From NCBI GenBank assembly GCA_905160935.1, contig CAJHZI010000741.1, forward strand, positions 1,917,001 to 1,981,000: a stretch of DNA of 64,000 nucleotides, in the 5' to 3' direction. Origin of the DNA: Enchytraeus crypticus. Taxonomy: Eukaryota; Annelida; Clitellata; Enchytraeida; Enchytraeidae. A program made the translations under genes and the position numbers. Under the pieces are notes generated by a model. That model was not told where the DNA came from. It saw only the letters and a program-made list of their open reading frames with translations, and searched no databases. This document shows, piece after piece, positions 53,410 to 64,000 of the stretch (positions are counted from its first letter, which is position 1; every line of letters begins with the position of its first letter).

Positions 53410-53470
<61 letters not shown>
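53410..53470. repeat. (TA)n microsatellite
   Basis: Pure TA run after the SINE tail. Confidence 0.95.
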
Positions 53471-53475
<5 letters not shown>

Positions 53476-53709
53476 ATAATTAGCTGTTCGCAAAATTACA
53501 CTACAAACTACAAAAGAAACTCAATTGTTATTATTTTATTTTTTAGAAATTTTGTGTGTGTGTTTTATTTTGTCGTTTAAGAAACGGTTTTAAAAAACAT
53601 TTGTTTTAAATAAGCTCTACTGATTAATCTTCTCATCTTACTGCCCAAAATTCTCTATTCCATCTAGCTCTACGGGCGGTTCATGATGATCTTTATCAAC
53701 ATACAGTTA

Positions 53710-53854
53710 AAAGCTAAAGCTAAAAAGCTAAGGTTAACGTCAGTTTTCCTCACTTGAAAGCGATGTCAGTGACGGGCGAGCCCAGGATTTGAACCCCGCA
53801 CATATTGATCCGCGGTCTAGTATCTTACCGACTTCGCCACTAGCTCCAGCCACT
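53710..53854 (-). mobile_element. SINE family 1 copy (minus)
   Basis: As plus text: AGCTAAGGTTAACGTCAGTT, GCGATGTCAGTGACGGGCGA, GCCCAGGATTTGAACCCCGC, GACTTCGCCACTAGCTCCAG. Well preserved. Confidence 0.88.
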
Positions 53855-53999
53855 GTTCATCCAAATCTTCAACACCGTACTATTTTAAATGATACTTAAC
53901 ATCGTGTTTGATCATCATGATCTTCAGTACCATGCTATCCATGATGACCATGAGTGCCGTATTGATTAAATAGGCCCACATTTAGGATTAGCATAATGT

Positions 54000-54137
54000 C
54001 TGGAGCCAGTGGCGATGTCGTTTAAGGTATTAGATCGCGGATCAGTATTTGCGGTGTTGAAATCCTGGTCTCGCCCGTTACTGCCATCGCTTTTGAGTGA
54101 GGAAACTCAAGTTAACATTAGCTTTTTAGGTTTTTAA
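54000..54137 (+). mobile_element. SINE family 1 copy (plus)
   Basis: CTGGAGCCAGTGGCGATGTC, ATCGCGGATCAGTATTTGCG, GTGTTGAAATCCTGGTCTCG, GCTTTTGAGTGAGGAAACTC, ending TTAGCTTTTTAGGTTTTT. With the copy at 53710 it forms an inverted pair 146 bp apart. Confidence 0.85.
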
Positions 54138-55525
54138 TTAGAAACTAAATTGCTGAATTGGTTGTGCAGAATAATTTACGAAATCAATACTACTTCTATT
54201 CTTCAGATTTCATTTTGTGCATTTGAATTGTGTTATTCATTATCATGACTTTAATTTCAATATACTAAATATATGCCTAATAACGAATATAAATGAAGAT
54301 AATTTGGTGCAATTGTCCGGTTTATAGTGGGGTAATAATTTAATTGTGTCATTGTAATGCTAAAATTTCGGCGTGAATCTTAAAATTCTTAAGAACTCAA
54401 ATAATTAAAGTATAAAGAAAAATTCACGAAGTCGCCAGTCCTTTTTCGAAATGCAGTATTCCTTTCAGTTTTTCAGATATTTTTGTGCGATTGTATCAGT
54501 ATGCAAAAACAATAGAATTGCACTTTCTTTATGGGCAACGGAAACAGTATTCATTTTTATTATTAGTTTTAGTTTGTTCTGAAATATTAAAATTAAAATG
54601 CAAATACGTTAAATTATCTACCAGTCTAATTTACAGTAGAAAATAAATAACTCTGCCAGTGTTGTAAGTACTTTGCACTACTGGTAATCAGACAATGTGT
54701 AGTGCTTTTTTTTTTTTTTTTCCGATTTGAAAGTGACTAGAACTCTTTGGGCTCTAAAATTTCTGACTGATGGCGAAAATATATATAATTATCCTACGGT
54801 TATAGTTTGAAATACAATTGATGATACAATTAAATAAGTTATTTGTGAAGATATTTTTGTGCATTATGATAATTCTAAGCGGGTATTTTTCATTCTATGC
54901 AATTGAAATGAAGTTTCGTTGTTACCTTTAATTTTCCAGAATACAGCTCAAATGTGAATATAAGGTGAATTTGACCTGTCATGTCCAATTGGAATATAGT
55001 ATTTTGCTCCTATTCATGTTCAATCTCACTTCTCAGCAGAAGATATAACTTGGTGATGAAGAATTTCCTCCAGATTGCTCTTGATTTAGAACTTCTTTAA
55101 AGGAAATTCTTCTATATCATGTTCAGAATATCTTTCCGACAACTTTTTTGTTGTAACCAAATCTAACCATGGTATATGTAGTACTCGAATAAAAAAACTT
55201 GCTTTTCAAAGCAACTGCTGTTCATCTTCCTCCGATCAGTTCACCTTTCTCATCCAAGAGTTGCCGACAGGTATTTTCACTAACCGCTAACTTGACTTAA
55301 CACTTCATGTCCTGTTTTAATTACTGATAGAAGTTTGGGTAGACGGTGCAAAACATCTATCGCTAGATGTTTTGTGATGTCTGAGCGACATTTCACTTCA
55401 GTCGATATACATGTAGCTGTTACCAGATACTGGAATATATGAATGTATGAACGAATACTCACTTTACTCGATTTTTTCTTACATCATAACAATCATAGCC
55501 ACTGCACCATTGAAATTCAAATTCT
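54138..55525. other. AT-rich stretch without recognised genes
   Basis: Contains a poly(T) run near 54707. No exon or repeat family recognised. Confidence 0.4.
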
Positions 55526-55529
55526 TGTT

Positions 55530-56215
55530 ACGTATTTAATATATTTCAGCCACTATCCCTGCTAATTCTATAGTTCATTTAAAGCTCGACTACTGTAATT
55601 CATTATCACATGGGTTGCCTATTTCTTCTCTCAATCGTTTGCAGCACGTCCAACATTCTCTTGCACGTGTTGTTTGTAAGTCCTCTCGACTTCAATTTCG
55701 CACTCTTTCTCTACTTCGCAGTCTTCACTGGCTCTCCGTTAATCAACGCATAAAATATAAAATAGCTCTATTAACTTTTAAAACTATGCGATTTGGCTAG
55801 CCTTCTTACTTATCTGAAATTCTTCTTCCCAATCGTCCCTCACGTGCACTTCGTTCCACTGATGTCAATCTTCTCTCTGTTCCAAATATTCTCATATCAA
55901 TGGGCAGAAGTTCATTTTCTTACGCAGCACCCTCGCAATCTGGAACTCTTTACCTGGTAATCTGAGCTCTTGTTTTTCTCTTTCAACATTATCTAGCAAG
56001 CTTATGACTTACCTTTTCCCACCATAGACATAATCAATCTACCCTGACCATTTTTGATGGCTTTCGTTTAGGACCTTACTTCTCCTCAGCACATTTCTTT
56101 TGCAGATTGGTCTGGGTGAATTGATCTGTAGTGATGCGTGCAGTTGGAGACGTCCCTGACATCATCCCTGGATGAGGAAACGGACGTTAAAACTCTTTAT
56201 GATTATTATTATTAT
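55530..56215 (+). mobile_element. LINE family C (L2/CR1-group), 3' end
   Basis: LDYCNSLSHGLPISSLNRLQ, HVQHSLARVV, LLRSLHWLSVNQRIKYKIAL and LTFKTMRFG are the usual C-terminal blocks of Jockey/CR1/L2-group reverse transcriptases. PSYLSEILLPNRPSRALRST follows after a stop. The 3' UTR ends GACGTCCCTGACATCATCCC, GGATGAGGAAACGGACGTTA and (ATT)n. 5'-truncated, several stops, inactive. Its tail is shared by SINE family 1 and the family 4 copy at 36075. Confidence 0.85.
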
Positions 56216-56244
56216 ATTTAAAAGAATCGTTAAATGATATACGT

Positions 56245-56525
56245 ACATCATCATCGTCTTCCCTTGAATCCCAGTTTAACTAAAGTCAGGATACGAATAG
56301 ACTGTCTCAAATCCTCTCTGTCCTTCATCATATCATCAGTCAATCCACTATTTGAGACTTTTCCATTCGTTTAAATTTGTGTAGAAATTTCTGGAGCCTA
56401 GGCGCTCACCATCCGAATGCCCTTTCTGGCGGTGGTATGGATCTTAGTGATTTAGTCGCCTTCTACGGCACGTGCAGTCACCGGTTGGTCTATTCTTCAA
56501 ACAACCCGGTCAAAACACAGGGAGT
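56245..56525 (-). mobile_element. SINE family 2 copy (minus), near full length
   Basis: As plus text: CATCATCGTCTTCCCTTGAA, TCAGGATACGAATAGACTGT, TCTGGAGCCTAGGCGCTCAC, GGCACGTGCAGTCACCGGTT, CTTCAAACAACCCGGTCAAA. Fragment families and order match 49353. Confidence 0.85.
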
Positions 56526-56661
56526 TAAATGATATAAGTGCCAAGTAGTTTTAATATAGTCTGAAGTATTTAACATTCTATTTTAAATGCGCCGATATAA
56601 GATATGCAAGACCCCACAACCGTCGGCAGTTTAAGCTACAGCTTGTGAGTACTAAATCAAC

Positions 56662-56975
56662 ATTCATCATCATCATCATCATCATAATCATCATCTTCTT
56701 CTTCCCTTGAATTACAGATTAACTAGAGTCGGGATACGAATAGACCTACTCAAATAATATCGGTCCTACACCGTATCATCAGTCAACCCCCTATATTAAA
56801 CATTTCAATTCGCTTTAGAAAATATTGCAGCAATTTCTGGATAGCCTAGCACCAGTCGAATGCCCTTTCTAGCGTTGGTTTGGATTTTAAAGCGTCGTCA
56901 CTATTTTCGATAAGTGCCACCCACGTTGGTCTATTCTTCAGCAATCCGGGCAAAGTACGGGTTATACTAAATCAG
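56662..56975 (-). mobile_element. SINE family 2 copy (minus)
   Basis: (CAT)n, CCTTGAATTACAGATTAACT, GAGTCGGGATACGAATAGAC, CAGTCGAATGCCCTTTCTAG, TTCTTCAGCAATCCGGGCAA. More diverged than its neighbour 140 bp away. Confidence 0.8.
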
Positions 56976-57091
56976 TATTTTGCCAAAATTTAGTATGCTG
57001 TATTAGCAAAAATGGCCAGTATATTATTTAAGTGTTTGTCCAACGAACTGTTATGAACCAAGGAATGTGACACGAGCGAGAAGCATGATCA

Positions 57092-57097
57092 TTTATT
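57092..57097 (-). terminator. Candidate poly(A) signal for the PHD-like frame
   Basis: AATAAA on the minus strand (TTTATT in plus text), 90 nt after the stop. Confidence 0.4.
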
Positions 57098-57186
57098 TGT
57101 AACTGAATCCAAATATACACAAATCGCATACAACGAGACAGAATACAAATAAAACGGCCGTCAGAAAGAGCACAACTGAGCTCTAT

Positions 57187-57540
57187 CTAGCTGACTCTGC
57201 AAATGTTGCATGTGAACCCCATGACATTTATGAATCTTAACACCTTGTGGTGATCGGGTTCATCGACACCGCAGCAGCTGAGATGATAGCTCAGTTCGCA
57301 CGATTCACAACGAATGGTAGAGGCTAGGGTGCCCTCTTCATTACAAACCACACAGTTCAATTTGATGTAATCACTGTTAACCTCGATGCCAGAATCTATA
57401 GAAATAGCCGGTTGAGATTGTGGGGCTTTCACCCCGCGTGTTCCTTTCTTCACTACCTGCGTGAACGATCGATCCACAGGATCAGTTGAAGCCGTATTGA
57501 TAGCGTCCAATGAATGAACTCGCTTCATTCTTAGAGACAT
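57187..57540 (-). CDS. 117-aa protein with PHD-like zinc finger (minus)
   Basis: The frame starts with a true ATG at 57540 (MSLRMKRVHSLD) and ends CNICRVS. Residues about 63-114 have the spacing of a PHD finger: CVVCNEEG, then CESCELSYHLSCCG, then VMGFTCNICR (Cys4-His-Cys3). The N-terminal half is polar and basic. AATAAA lies 90 nt past the stop (minus, 57092-57097). Short PHD proteins also occur as ORF1 of CR1/L2-type LINEs, so this may be a LINE ORF1 relic; no reverse transcriptase follows it. A small host gene or last exon is the alternative. Confidence 0.5.
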   Translation of the reverse strand: MSLRMKRVHSLDAINTASTDPVDRSFTQVVKKGTRGVKAPQSQPAISIDSGIEVNSDYIKLNCVVCNEEGTLASTIRCESCELSYHLSCCGVDEPDHHKVLRFINVMGFTCNICRVS

Positions 57541-58329
57541 AATCAGTTGTAATGATTATTCATGAGTAGGGCCTAATGGAAGAATGTAATACTGCTTAAC
57601 AGTAGCTGTTGGGCAAAGTCCAAGGCGATAATTACGATAAAGTAAAGTGAATATAAAATTAATGTTAAAATAGCCATGTATTAGTGCACCGACATCAACA
57701 AAGGATAAACTGCAAAACTTCTTCATTTTTATAGCACCCTAAGCAATTTGAGATTTATGTGCTTCCTAGTTCCATCTACTTATGATTTTCAAGATTCAAT
57801 TCGGCGTTCAAAATTAAAGTAACTAATTCATTAATTACAATTGTACAAGTTACTTGTTATATATTTAGAAATTAGCATCTTTGTTCTAACTTATAACCTA
57901 AATTACGCTATTATTCATTTTTTTCGGTGCGAAAATTTCAAAAGATTAATTTTGAAGAGATACAATTCCTTAATCCCTTAAGCATATCTTAATTTGCTCA
58001 TAAAAAACTAGAGCTTAATTTGACCTCTGATTTCGTATCTCGAAGGACACTATACGATATTGCCCGGCTGTTTATCGAACCCATGGTCACTTGCCAATCG
58101 GGCGCACATGTAGACTACGTGCTACCTAATCCACCACCCAAGCGACCAAAGTACTAAGGTATTATGACTAAATAACTAACTTGGAATCGTCTGTTGAGCC
58201 CAATTAGAGCCATGTTCTGAGCCATCAGACCTCCCCACGGCAGGATGCTGTGTCCATTCGGCCATTGTAGTACTCTTGCCAGCCCAACAAATCGCGCTAC
58301 AATTAAATACCCAAAACACTTAGCTCACA
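57541..58329. other. Stretch without recognised genes
   Basis: Text around 58090-58270 (GGCGCACATGTAGACTACGT, AGCCATCAGACCTCCCCACG) is more GC-rich and may be a decayed repeat; nothing supportable. Confidence 0.35.
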
Positions 58330-58334
58330 TTATT

Positions 58335-58790
58335 TGAATTTAAATAATCTCTCTCTCTATCTCTCTCTTAGTGCACAACCTACTGGCGGGTCAATGGTAG
58401 GCCTATATAAAGCATCTGCACTTCTCTATCTTCCGCTTTCCTCTTCATGTCCAAATATGAGTGGATCTTTAAATCATCTAGCATTCCTAATCTCGGCCTC
58501 CACTTTGTCTTCTATGACCTCTTTTCTCCTTTAGTAGACTTTCCCCCTTGGAATGGGTAATATCCAGCTCTTCTTCCTATTTCTAACTGCATTTATCAAC
58601 TGTCTATCTGTACTAAATCTCTCCAAAACTTCCTCATTCGCAAATCTTTTCCATTCTTCTCAATATTCACATTTCCAATGCGTCTAGTTTTCTGATATCT
58701 TCCTTCTTTAAGTTAAGGTCCACATTTCACATCCGTAAAATAGCGTAGTCCATACCAAGGTTTTCACTATCTTAATCTTAGTGTATTTCT
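58335..58790 (-). mobile_element. LINE family B 3' end (minus), decayed
   Basis: On the minus strand: KTLVWTTLFYGCEMW, EEWKRFANEEVLERF and, toward the 3' end, a MFKDPLIFGHEEESGR block matching 62640-63010. It ends in CTAAGAGAGAGATAGAGAGA. Multiple frame breaks. Confidence 0.75.
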
Positions 58791-60820
58791 ATTCTTCATC
58801 ATTATCATTTAACATTATCTATCACACACTTAATAACAAATATTTCAACATTCGACATTTGACAAAAATTAGATGACTATTTTGAGTAGGCCTACTTTAG
58901 ATAGAACTGATGATATTAAAACGTAAAGCTAATTATTTAGAACAAGCACAGTACTACATATATTGTCTCAATTATAGTTAAAACTTTATAAAAGTCATAA
59001 TTCGTTCATTTTTAAGTGTACACTTTTATGTATTATTGTGTCAATAGTCATATATAACTAACTATTAAAGCTCTGCTCCAAGTATGTTGCAGCTTTAGAT
59101 ATTTAAGTATAATTAATTTAAAACAATTAATTTAACTGAGAGAGTTTAAGTTTAAACTTTTTCTTAAATTTTTCAGCCACTATCTTTGCTAATGAATTCA
59201 TACCAGAATAAATATTTCAGTCAAAAACATAACCAGCACATAATTAATAATTTGTCTATTCTATCAGTAGTAGTAGTTCTATGTATTTGATCAGAAATAG
59301 AGGCTACCAAAACAGCGACTAGCGCCATCTAGTTGGTTACCTCAAAAGTACAAATGAAAACTTACAAATTAAATTTTAAAACCAGTGCAAGTCAACAGAA
59401 AAATAACATAAAAACATAAACTTGTGGGATAAAGCAAAAGAAAGGAAATTAGCTAGTTCATATTCACATTCATATTCGTGTTCCTTAATTTTCCTTAAAT
59501 AAATATTGGTGGAACTGATTGCATGTATGTTTTCAGGGAGCATATCCACAAATGGGTATATATATAACTGTTAGTTCTTTTTCCATAGTTAGTATTTGTA
59601 TTAGATTTGTATAAACTCAACGGTTTCCTCATACTATAATGGGAAAGAGAATTGGCGAAACTAATAAATACAACATAATGTTTTAAAATGTATATACCTC
59701 CTCAAAATATTTTCAATATTTTATCAATAAAATGAAACAAATAAGAATTCAGAACAAGAGTTAACATTAAGAAGAAAATTAGCTCAGAATGAAATTTTTC
59801 TGAAAATTTTGTTTAAGAATGAAATTTTTTTTTGCTATTTCCAAATTGAATAGAGGCTGAACGACAAGGGAAAAGCAGGCCTTATCTTTTAGTCTAGAAA
59901 TAAAAAAATTAAGTTACAAAGCATGATCGTAATATAATATATTCTTACCTGAGAAAAACCACATGGTTGTTGTTGCCATATATTTTTCCTAGAGACGTTA
60001 CTATATCGAGTCATGACTTTAAGTCTAGCTAGTAAGCTTCTTAACAGTCATTGCCATTACTTTTATAATAAAGACGTAGGCCTATCGTACTAACTCACTG
60101 CTTATCTAGTTACATTAATAACGAATTAATTTAATTACGCTGAAGAGATAGAATACGGCTGCATTTTGATTAACTGAAAAATAGCACAACATACTATAAA
60201 ATAGTCGATTAGCGAGCTAATATGACTACTAAGTTCCTATATTATTACTATGTAAGAAAAAAAACATTCACCTTAATAATTATATCAAATTACAGCCTAG
60301 AAATATTTGCCCATTTCTAGTCAGAATTTAATGTTAGGCCATATGACTGCTGTCATCTGGCGAGTAATAGACTATACAGATGACAACAGTACTTAAGTAG
60401 CTCTTGTCATACAATTCTTAGCATTTACTTTAGTCTATTTCTAAACGCGTGCAGTTTTCACGTGTTCTCTATTCAAATTTCCTGCATCCTGTACATGTAC
60501 AAGTGGCATAAGGGTTCTAAAGGTTATTCAGAAAATCGACTCATTTCTTCAATGTAACCATTTCATAGTTTTCACTTTGCCTAAATTATGAAATTAATAA
60601 ATAATTATTTCCTTTTATTAAATATTAATTTTAACAATTGATAATAAATAATTAATAAACAATGTATACATAATAACAAACATAAGCATCAAATAATCCA
60701 AAGCTAATGCTCATCAATAGATTCCATCCGATTAGGTAAGCTACATATACTGTAAATGTATATATAATAGTCATATATAATTTATATGTACTTGCCCTTG
60801 TCACTCTCTTTCATAAAATA
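58791..60820. other. AT-rich stretch without recognised genes
   Basis: No repeats or exons that I can support over about 2 kb. Confidence 0.4.
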
Positions 60821-60824
60821 TTCT

Positions 60825-61450
60825 CTACACTTGAAGACCAAACGTTTGTTAGAGTGATATCTCTAAAGAGTGGTCCTCCTGCTTTTATTTTTATATCCTC
60901 TATCTAATGACATTGCATTCGGAAAATTCTTTACTAATATTTGCTGATGACACAAATCTCAAAGTATCATCATCAAAGAATAATTAATGAACTTCGGAAA
61001 AATGGGCTACAGTAAACAAATCTACACCTAAACAGAAGTAAATCTAGAGAAATTATCTTAGTCACCTAGCCGTAAGCGTCAGACAATTGAAGTGCCCTAC
61101 TTAGATGGAATTGTCTGCTTTATACTCCTGAGCACAAAAGGCCTATCCAATGAAGTCCTCTTCGGATAGTGTTCCAGGCTTCTACTCAGTCAGTTACTCT
61201 ACGCCTCACAATATTGGTCGGGTTTACTGAAGATCGAAACCACCTAGAAGAATTTTAAGGCAATGAAAAGGACTGGTTTCTGTAACAAAGAGCTAACTTT
61301 TAAGAATATCCGCTTGTCAGCTGATTGTAAGCGAGTCAAGGCAGTCTGTTATAATCCTGACCACTTGCTGGCTCCGCTTTTGCGCCCACTAAACCAACCA
61401 TCATATCAAACCTGAAGAAACGTTGCCAAAGGAAGTTACACCATATCGAC
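60825..61450 (+). mobile_element. LINE family A copy (plus), heavily decayed
   Basis: Scattered blocks in order: SGPPAFIF, LLIFADDTNLKVSSS (FADD), then LLYASQYWSGLLKIETT, RTGFCNKELTFKNIRLSADC and AVCYNPDHLLAPLLRP. These parallel the connection and C-terminal blocks of the copy at 41173. Many stops and shifts. Confidence 0.65.
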
Positions 61451-61813
61451 TAAGCATAGCCCCTTGAATGATAAATACGTTATAAACCGCATGATACTAA
61501 GTGATGCTATAAAGCTATATCTAATTTATTATATATATAATATATTTTATTAATATATATAATATATCTAATTTATATATAACCGTATATTCTACTTTTC
61601 TTTGGCATCAAAACAATATTAGAAAAAAATACAGGTCAATTCTAAACTTCTATAATTTACAAAGCATTGATTACACTTATCATATATATAAGCTGACAAT
61701 TGTAGTGGCAACCTAATACAATTAGCTATAGCCTATACAATAACTGTAGTTACTAAGGTTTCAAAATTAAATCAAATATTAGTTAGGATAGAATATTATA
61801 TATATACACGTAT

Positions 61814-61942
61814 ATGCTACTGGCCGGAGAAGATACTCGACCGCGGATCAGTATCTGCTGGGTTCAAATCCTGGGCTCACCCGTCACTGATATCGCCTTC
61901 GAGTGAGGAGACTGACGTTAATACTAGCTTTGTAGCTTTACA
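61814..61942 (+). mobile_element. SINE family 1 copy (plus), short head
   Basis: GAAGATACTCGACCGCGGAT, GCTGGGTTCAAATCCTGGGC, CCGTCACTGATATCGCCTTC, GACTGACGTTAATACTAGCT. Confidence 0.85.
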
Positions 61943-62003
61943 ATATGTAATTTTAACAATAATCGTTGAATTTCCGTTCAAGAACGGGATTTTGAAGTCA
62001 TTT

Positions 62004-62115
62004 ATTAGGCTCGCCAGCTGTAGTTGGTTAAAATGAAGTGTCATTTTAACCAACTACAGCTGTAGTTGGTTAAAATGACACTTCATTTTAACCAACTACA
62101 GCTGGCGAGCCTAAT
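62004..62115. repeat. Perfect 112-bp palindrome
   Basis: The two 56-bp arms match base for base about a centre in CAGCTG (62059/62060). Each arm holds a second hairpin, GTAGTTGGTTAAAATGA paired with TCATTTTAACCAACTAC, with loops AGTG and CACT. No spacer at the centre. Confidence 0.95.
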
Positions 62116-62339
62116 TCAGACTGTGAACTACTGTATTACTTAACTGTCTCCCTGCCAATACTGTCAGGCATACATGTAGACACCTGTGCAATAGGCCCAT
62201 CGAAGAGAGTGCCTAGAAATTTTCTCGCATGTTTTTTTTGATATCACTAAGCAAACCTTATACAACAATATTTAGTACAACAATATTTACAATCTAAGGC
62301 AAACATCATATAACGTGAAATAGATATTTTGGGGTAGCC

Positions 62340-63060
62340 CTACGTATCGTAAATATTTATTCTTAAAGATAGACCAGAAAGTTAATTATTATCCTACTGA
62401 TGTTAAAAAGACAAAAGTTATGAGACTGTTCCGTAATAAAGGTGAAGTTAATATCACAATAAATGGTACGAAATTGGAACAGGTAAGGAGTTTCAAATAT
62501 TTTGGTCATACTGTAACCGATGATGGAAAATGTGAGATTGAATTATGCAGTAGGATTGCACAAGCAACAGAGGCTTTGGGTAGTAGGAAAGAACTTTTAA
62601 CAAAACGTCTAAAGAAAGCCACAAAGATTGAGATAGTGAAAACCTTGGTTTGGAACACGCTATTATATGGATGTGAAACACAGGTCTTGAGGAAGGAAGA
62701 TATCAGGAAACTAGGGAAATGTGGATTTGAAGAAGAATGGAAAGGATTAGTTCGACGCAAAAGGTTACAAATGAGGAAGTTCTGGAGAAAGTTGGCACAG
62801 ATAGAAAGCTGATAAATGTATTAAGAAATAGGGAGAAGAGTTGGATAGGACAAATTTTAAGGGGAAACGTCTACTAGAAGAGGTCATAGAAGGCAGAATG
62901 GAAAGAAATAGAGGCAGAGGCAGGCCGAGATTAGGTATGTTAGATGATTTAAAGATCCACTCATATGTGTGAACATGAAGAGAGGAAAGCGGAAGACAGA
63001 GAAGATTGGAAGCGTTATATGCTATGGACCTGCCAGTAGGCAGTGTACTAAGAGGGAGAG
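62340..63060 (+). mobile_element. LINE family B 3' half
   Basis: Plus-strand blocks: TKVMRLFRNKGEVNITINGT, KLEQVRSFKYFGHTVTDDGK, CEIELCSRIAQATEALGSRK, ELLTKRLKKATKIEIVKTLV, WNTLLYGCETQVLRKEDIRK, then after shifts GRMERNRGRGRPRLGMLDDL and GRQRRLEALYAMDLPVGSVL. It ends GTACTAAGAGGGAGAGAG. This is the post-catalytic part of the reverse transcriptase; endonuclease and finger/palm are missing. Confidence 0.85.
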
Positions 63061-63386
63061 AGCTAGCGCTATATCTTTTCAGTCCTCATTTCTCACCTTT
63101 CTGAACTATCGCTATGACTGCAATTTAATTTCATATCTACTGAACCTCGCTTTATCAATCTTTTGAAATATCAACATTTCAGTTATTTGCTTTTAGAAAT
63201 CAATACTAAATAATTATTGTAATACAAGGCTTTGTCTTTCTACTTTTTATTTCTACTTTTTAAAAGGCTTGCCGAATATGATACGGCTACTTGTAGATTT
63301 CTAAAGAACACTGTTAGGTCATCATCGTGCTCGATTTTGTAATGGATGGCAGTAGCACTCTAATTGTTGTTATGTTATTTTGTTAT

Positions 63387-63529
63387 GCTAAAAAGCTGGT
63401 AAAGCCAATGTTAACGTCAGTTTCCTCACTCGAAAGCGATGTCAGTGACGGGCGAGCCCAGGATTTGAACCTCCCACATACTGATCCGCGGTCGAGTACC
63501 TTATCGATATTGCCACTAGCTCCAGCCAG
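63387..63529 (-). mobile_element. SINE family 1 copy (minus)
   Basis: As plus text: AAAGCTGGTAAAGCCAATGT, GCGATGTCAGTGACGGGCGA, CCCAGGATTTGAACCTCCCA, TATTGCCACTAGCTCCAGCC. About 0.3 kb after the LINE B copy. Confidence 0.87.
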
Positions 63530-63719
63530 AAAAGATTAAACACACTTTGTAATAAATATATTATTATGATCTTATATGCCGAAGTACATTATTATAAGTA
63601 TTATGTGTATGTAGCTGTTGTAATCATGCTTATTGAATATTTTGTTATATTAAGGTATGTAACTGCCATGGTGTTGTAAGTCTCTGTGACTTCTTGAACC
63701 AGTTAAGAAATGATCATTT

Positions 63720-63970
63720 TTTATTTCATCTATCACTTTTAACATCACAAAACTTCTAATATCGCATCACTTTTAACATCACTCTTAACATTACATGACT
63801 TCTAATATCACACCATTTTTAACATCACATAACTTCTAATATCGCAATACTTTTAATATCACTTTTAACATCACATAACTTCTAATATCGCAATACTTTT
63901 AATATCACTTTTAACATCACATAACTTCTAATATCGCAATACTTTTAATATCACATCATTTATAATATCT
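63720..63970. repeat. ~36-bp minisatellite, six copies
   Basis: Unit TTTTAACATCACATAACTTC plus TAATATCGCAATAC, with half-unit variants; runs into (TA)n at the window edge. Confidence 0.9.
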
Positions 63971-64000
63971 TATATATATATTATACACTTATATATACTG

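Noticed and set aside
57040-57190. Terminal repeat of an LTR element next to the PHD-like frame
   Set aside because: TGTTATGAACC and a poly(A) signal gave the idea, but no second copy, primer-binding site or related coding region is present in the window.

Overview
The window is eukaryotic, AT-rich and intron-rich, and most of it is non-coding repeat. Three things point to an invertebrate, probably a marine protostome. One is a serotonin/biogenic-amine receptor with an invertebrate-style tail. One is a glycerophosphocholine acyltransferase, a family reported from fungi, plants and invertebrates but not chordates. The last is several tRNA-derived SINE families with CR1/L2-like LINEs. I cannot name the phylum. 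All three main genes lie on the plus strand.

Layout. Positions 1-6360 hold the end of a hAT-like element and about 15 copies of a ~233-bp satellite. Positions 6402-11999 hold five 3' exons (TM4 to the stop) of an aminergic GPCR whose 5' exons lie left of the window. Positions 12000-19700 are gene-poor, with a 1.46-kb non-autonomous hAT-like element full of TTCGG repeats. Positions 19735-23511 are one intronless reading frame for a 1258-residue polar protein with a C-terminal membrane anchor; I do not recognise it. Positions 26127-34563 are a nine-exon model of glycerophosphocholine acyltransferase (GPCAT/GPC1, DUF2838). Positions 34800-64000 are mainly SINEs, 5'-truncated LINEs, minisatellites and AT microsatellites, with weaker gene traces: two paralogous exon-like segments on the minus strand (47.3-48.9 kb), a decayed NHL-repeat fragment (51.6 kb) and a PHD-like frame on the minus strand (57.2-57.5 kb).

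The most striking observation is in the GPCAT gene. Three of its exon-intron boundaries are the seed of a minisatellite, so the splice site and its exon flank are multiplied. The donor of exon 4 lies in 8 x 93 bp, the donor of exon 6 in about 40 x 30 bp, and the acceptor of exon 8 in 10 x 39 bp. The exon 8 acceptors are all in phase and open, so each upstream acceptor would add 13 hydrophobic residues. The 3' UTR carries a fourth array. A single 164-bp duplication over another putative acceptor (47.5-47.8 kb) shows the same pattern.

Second in interest: the commonest SINE shares its 3' tail with an L2-like LINE in the same window, which suggests a mobilising partner. Also notable are a perfect 112-bp palindrome at 62.0 kb and a strong excess of the 8-mer TAGGCCTA.
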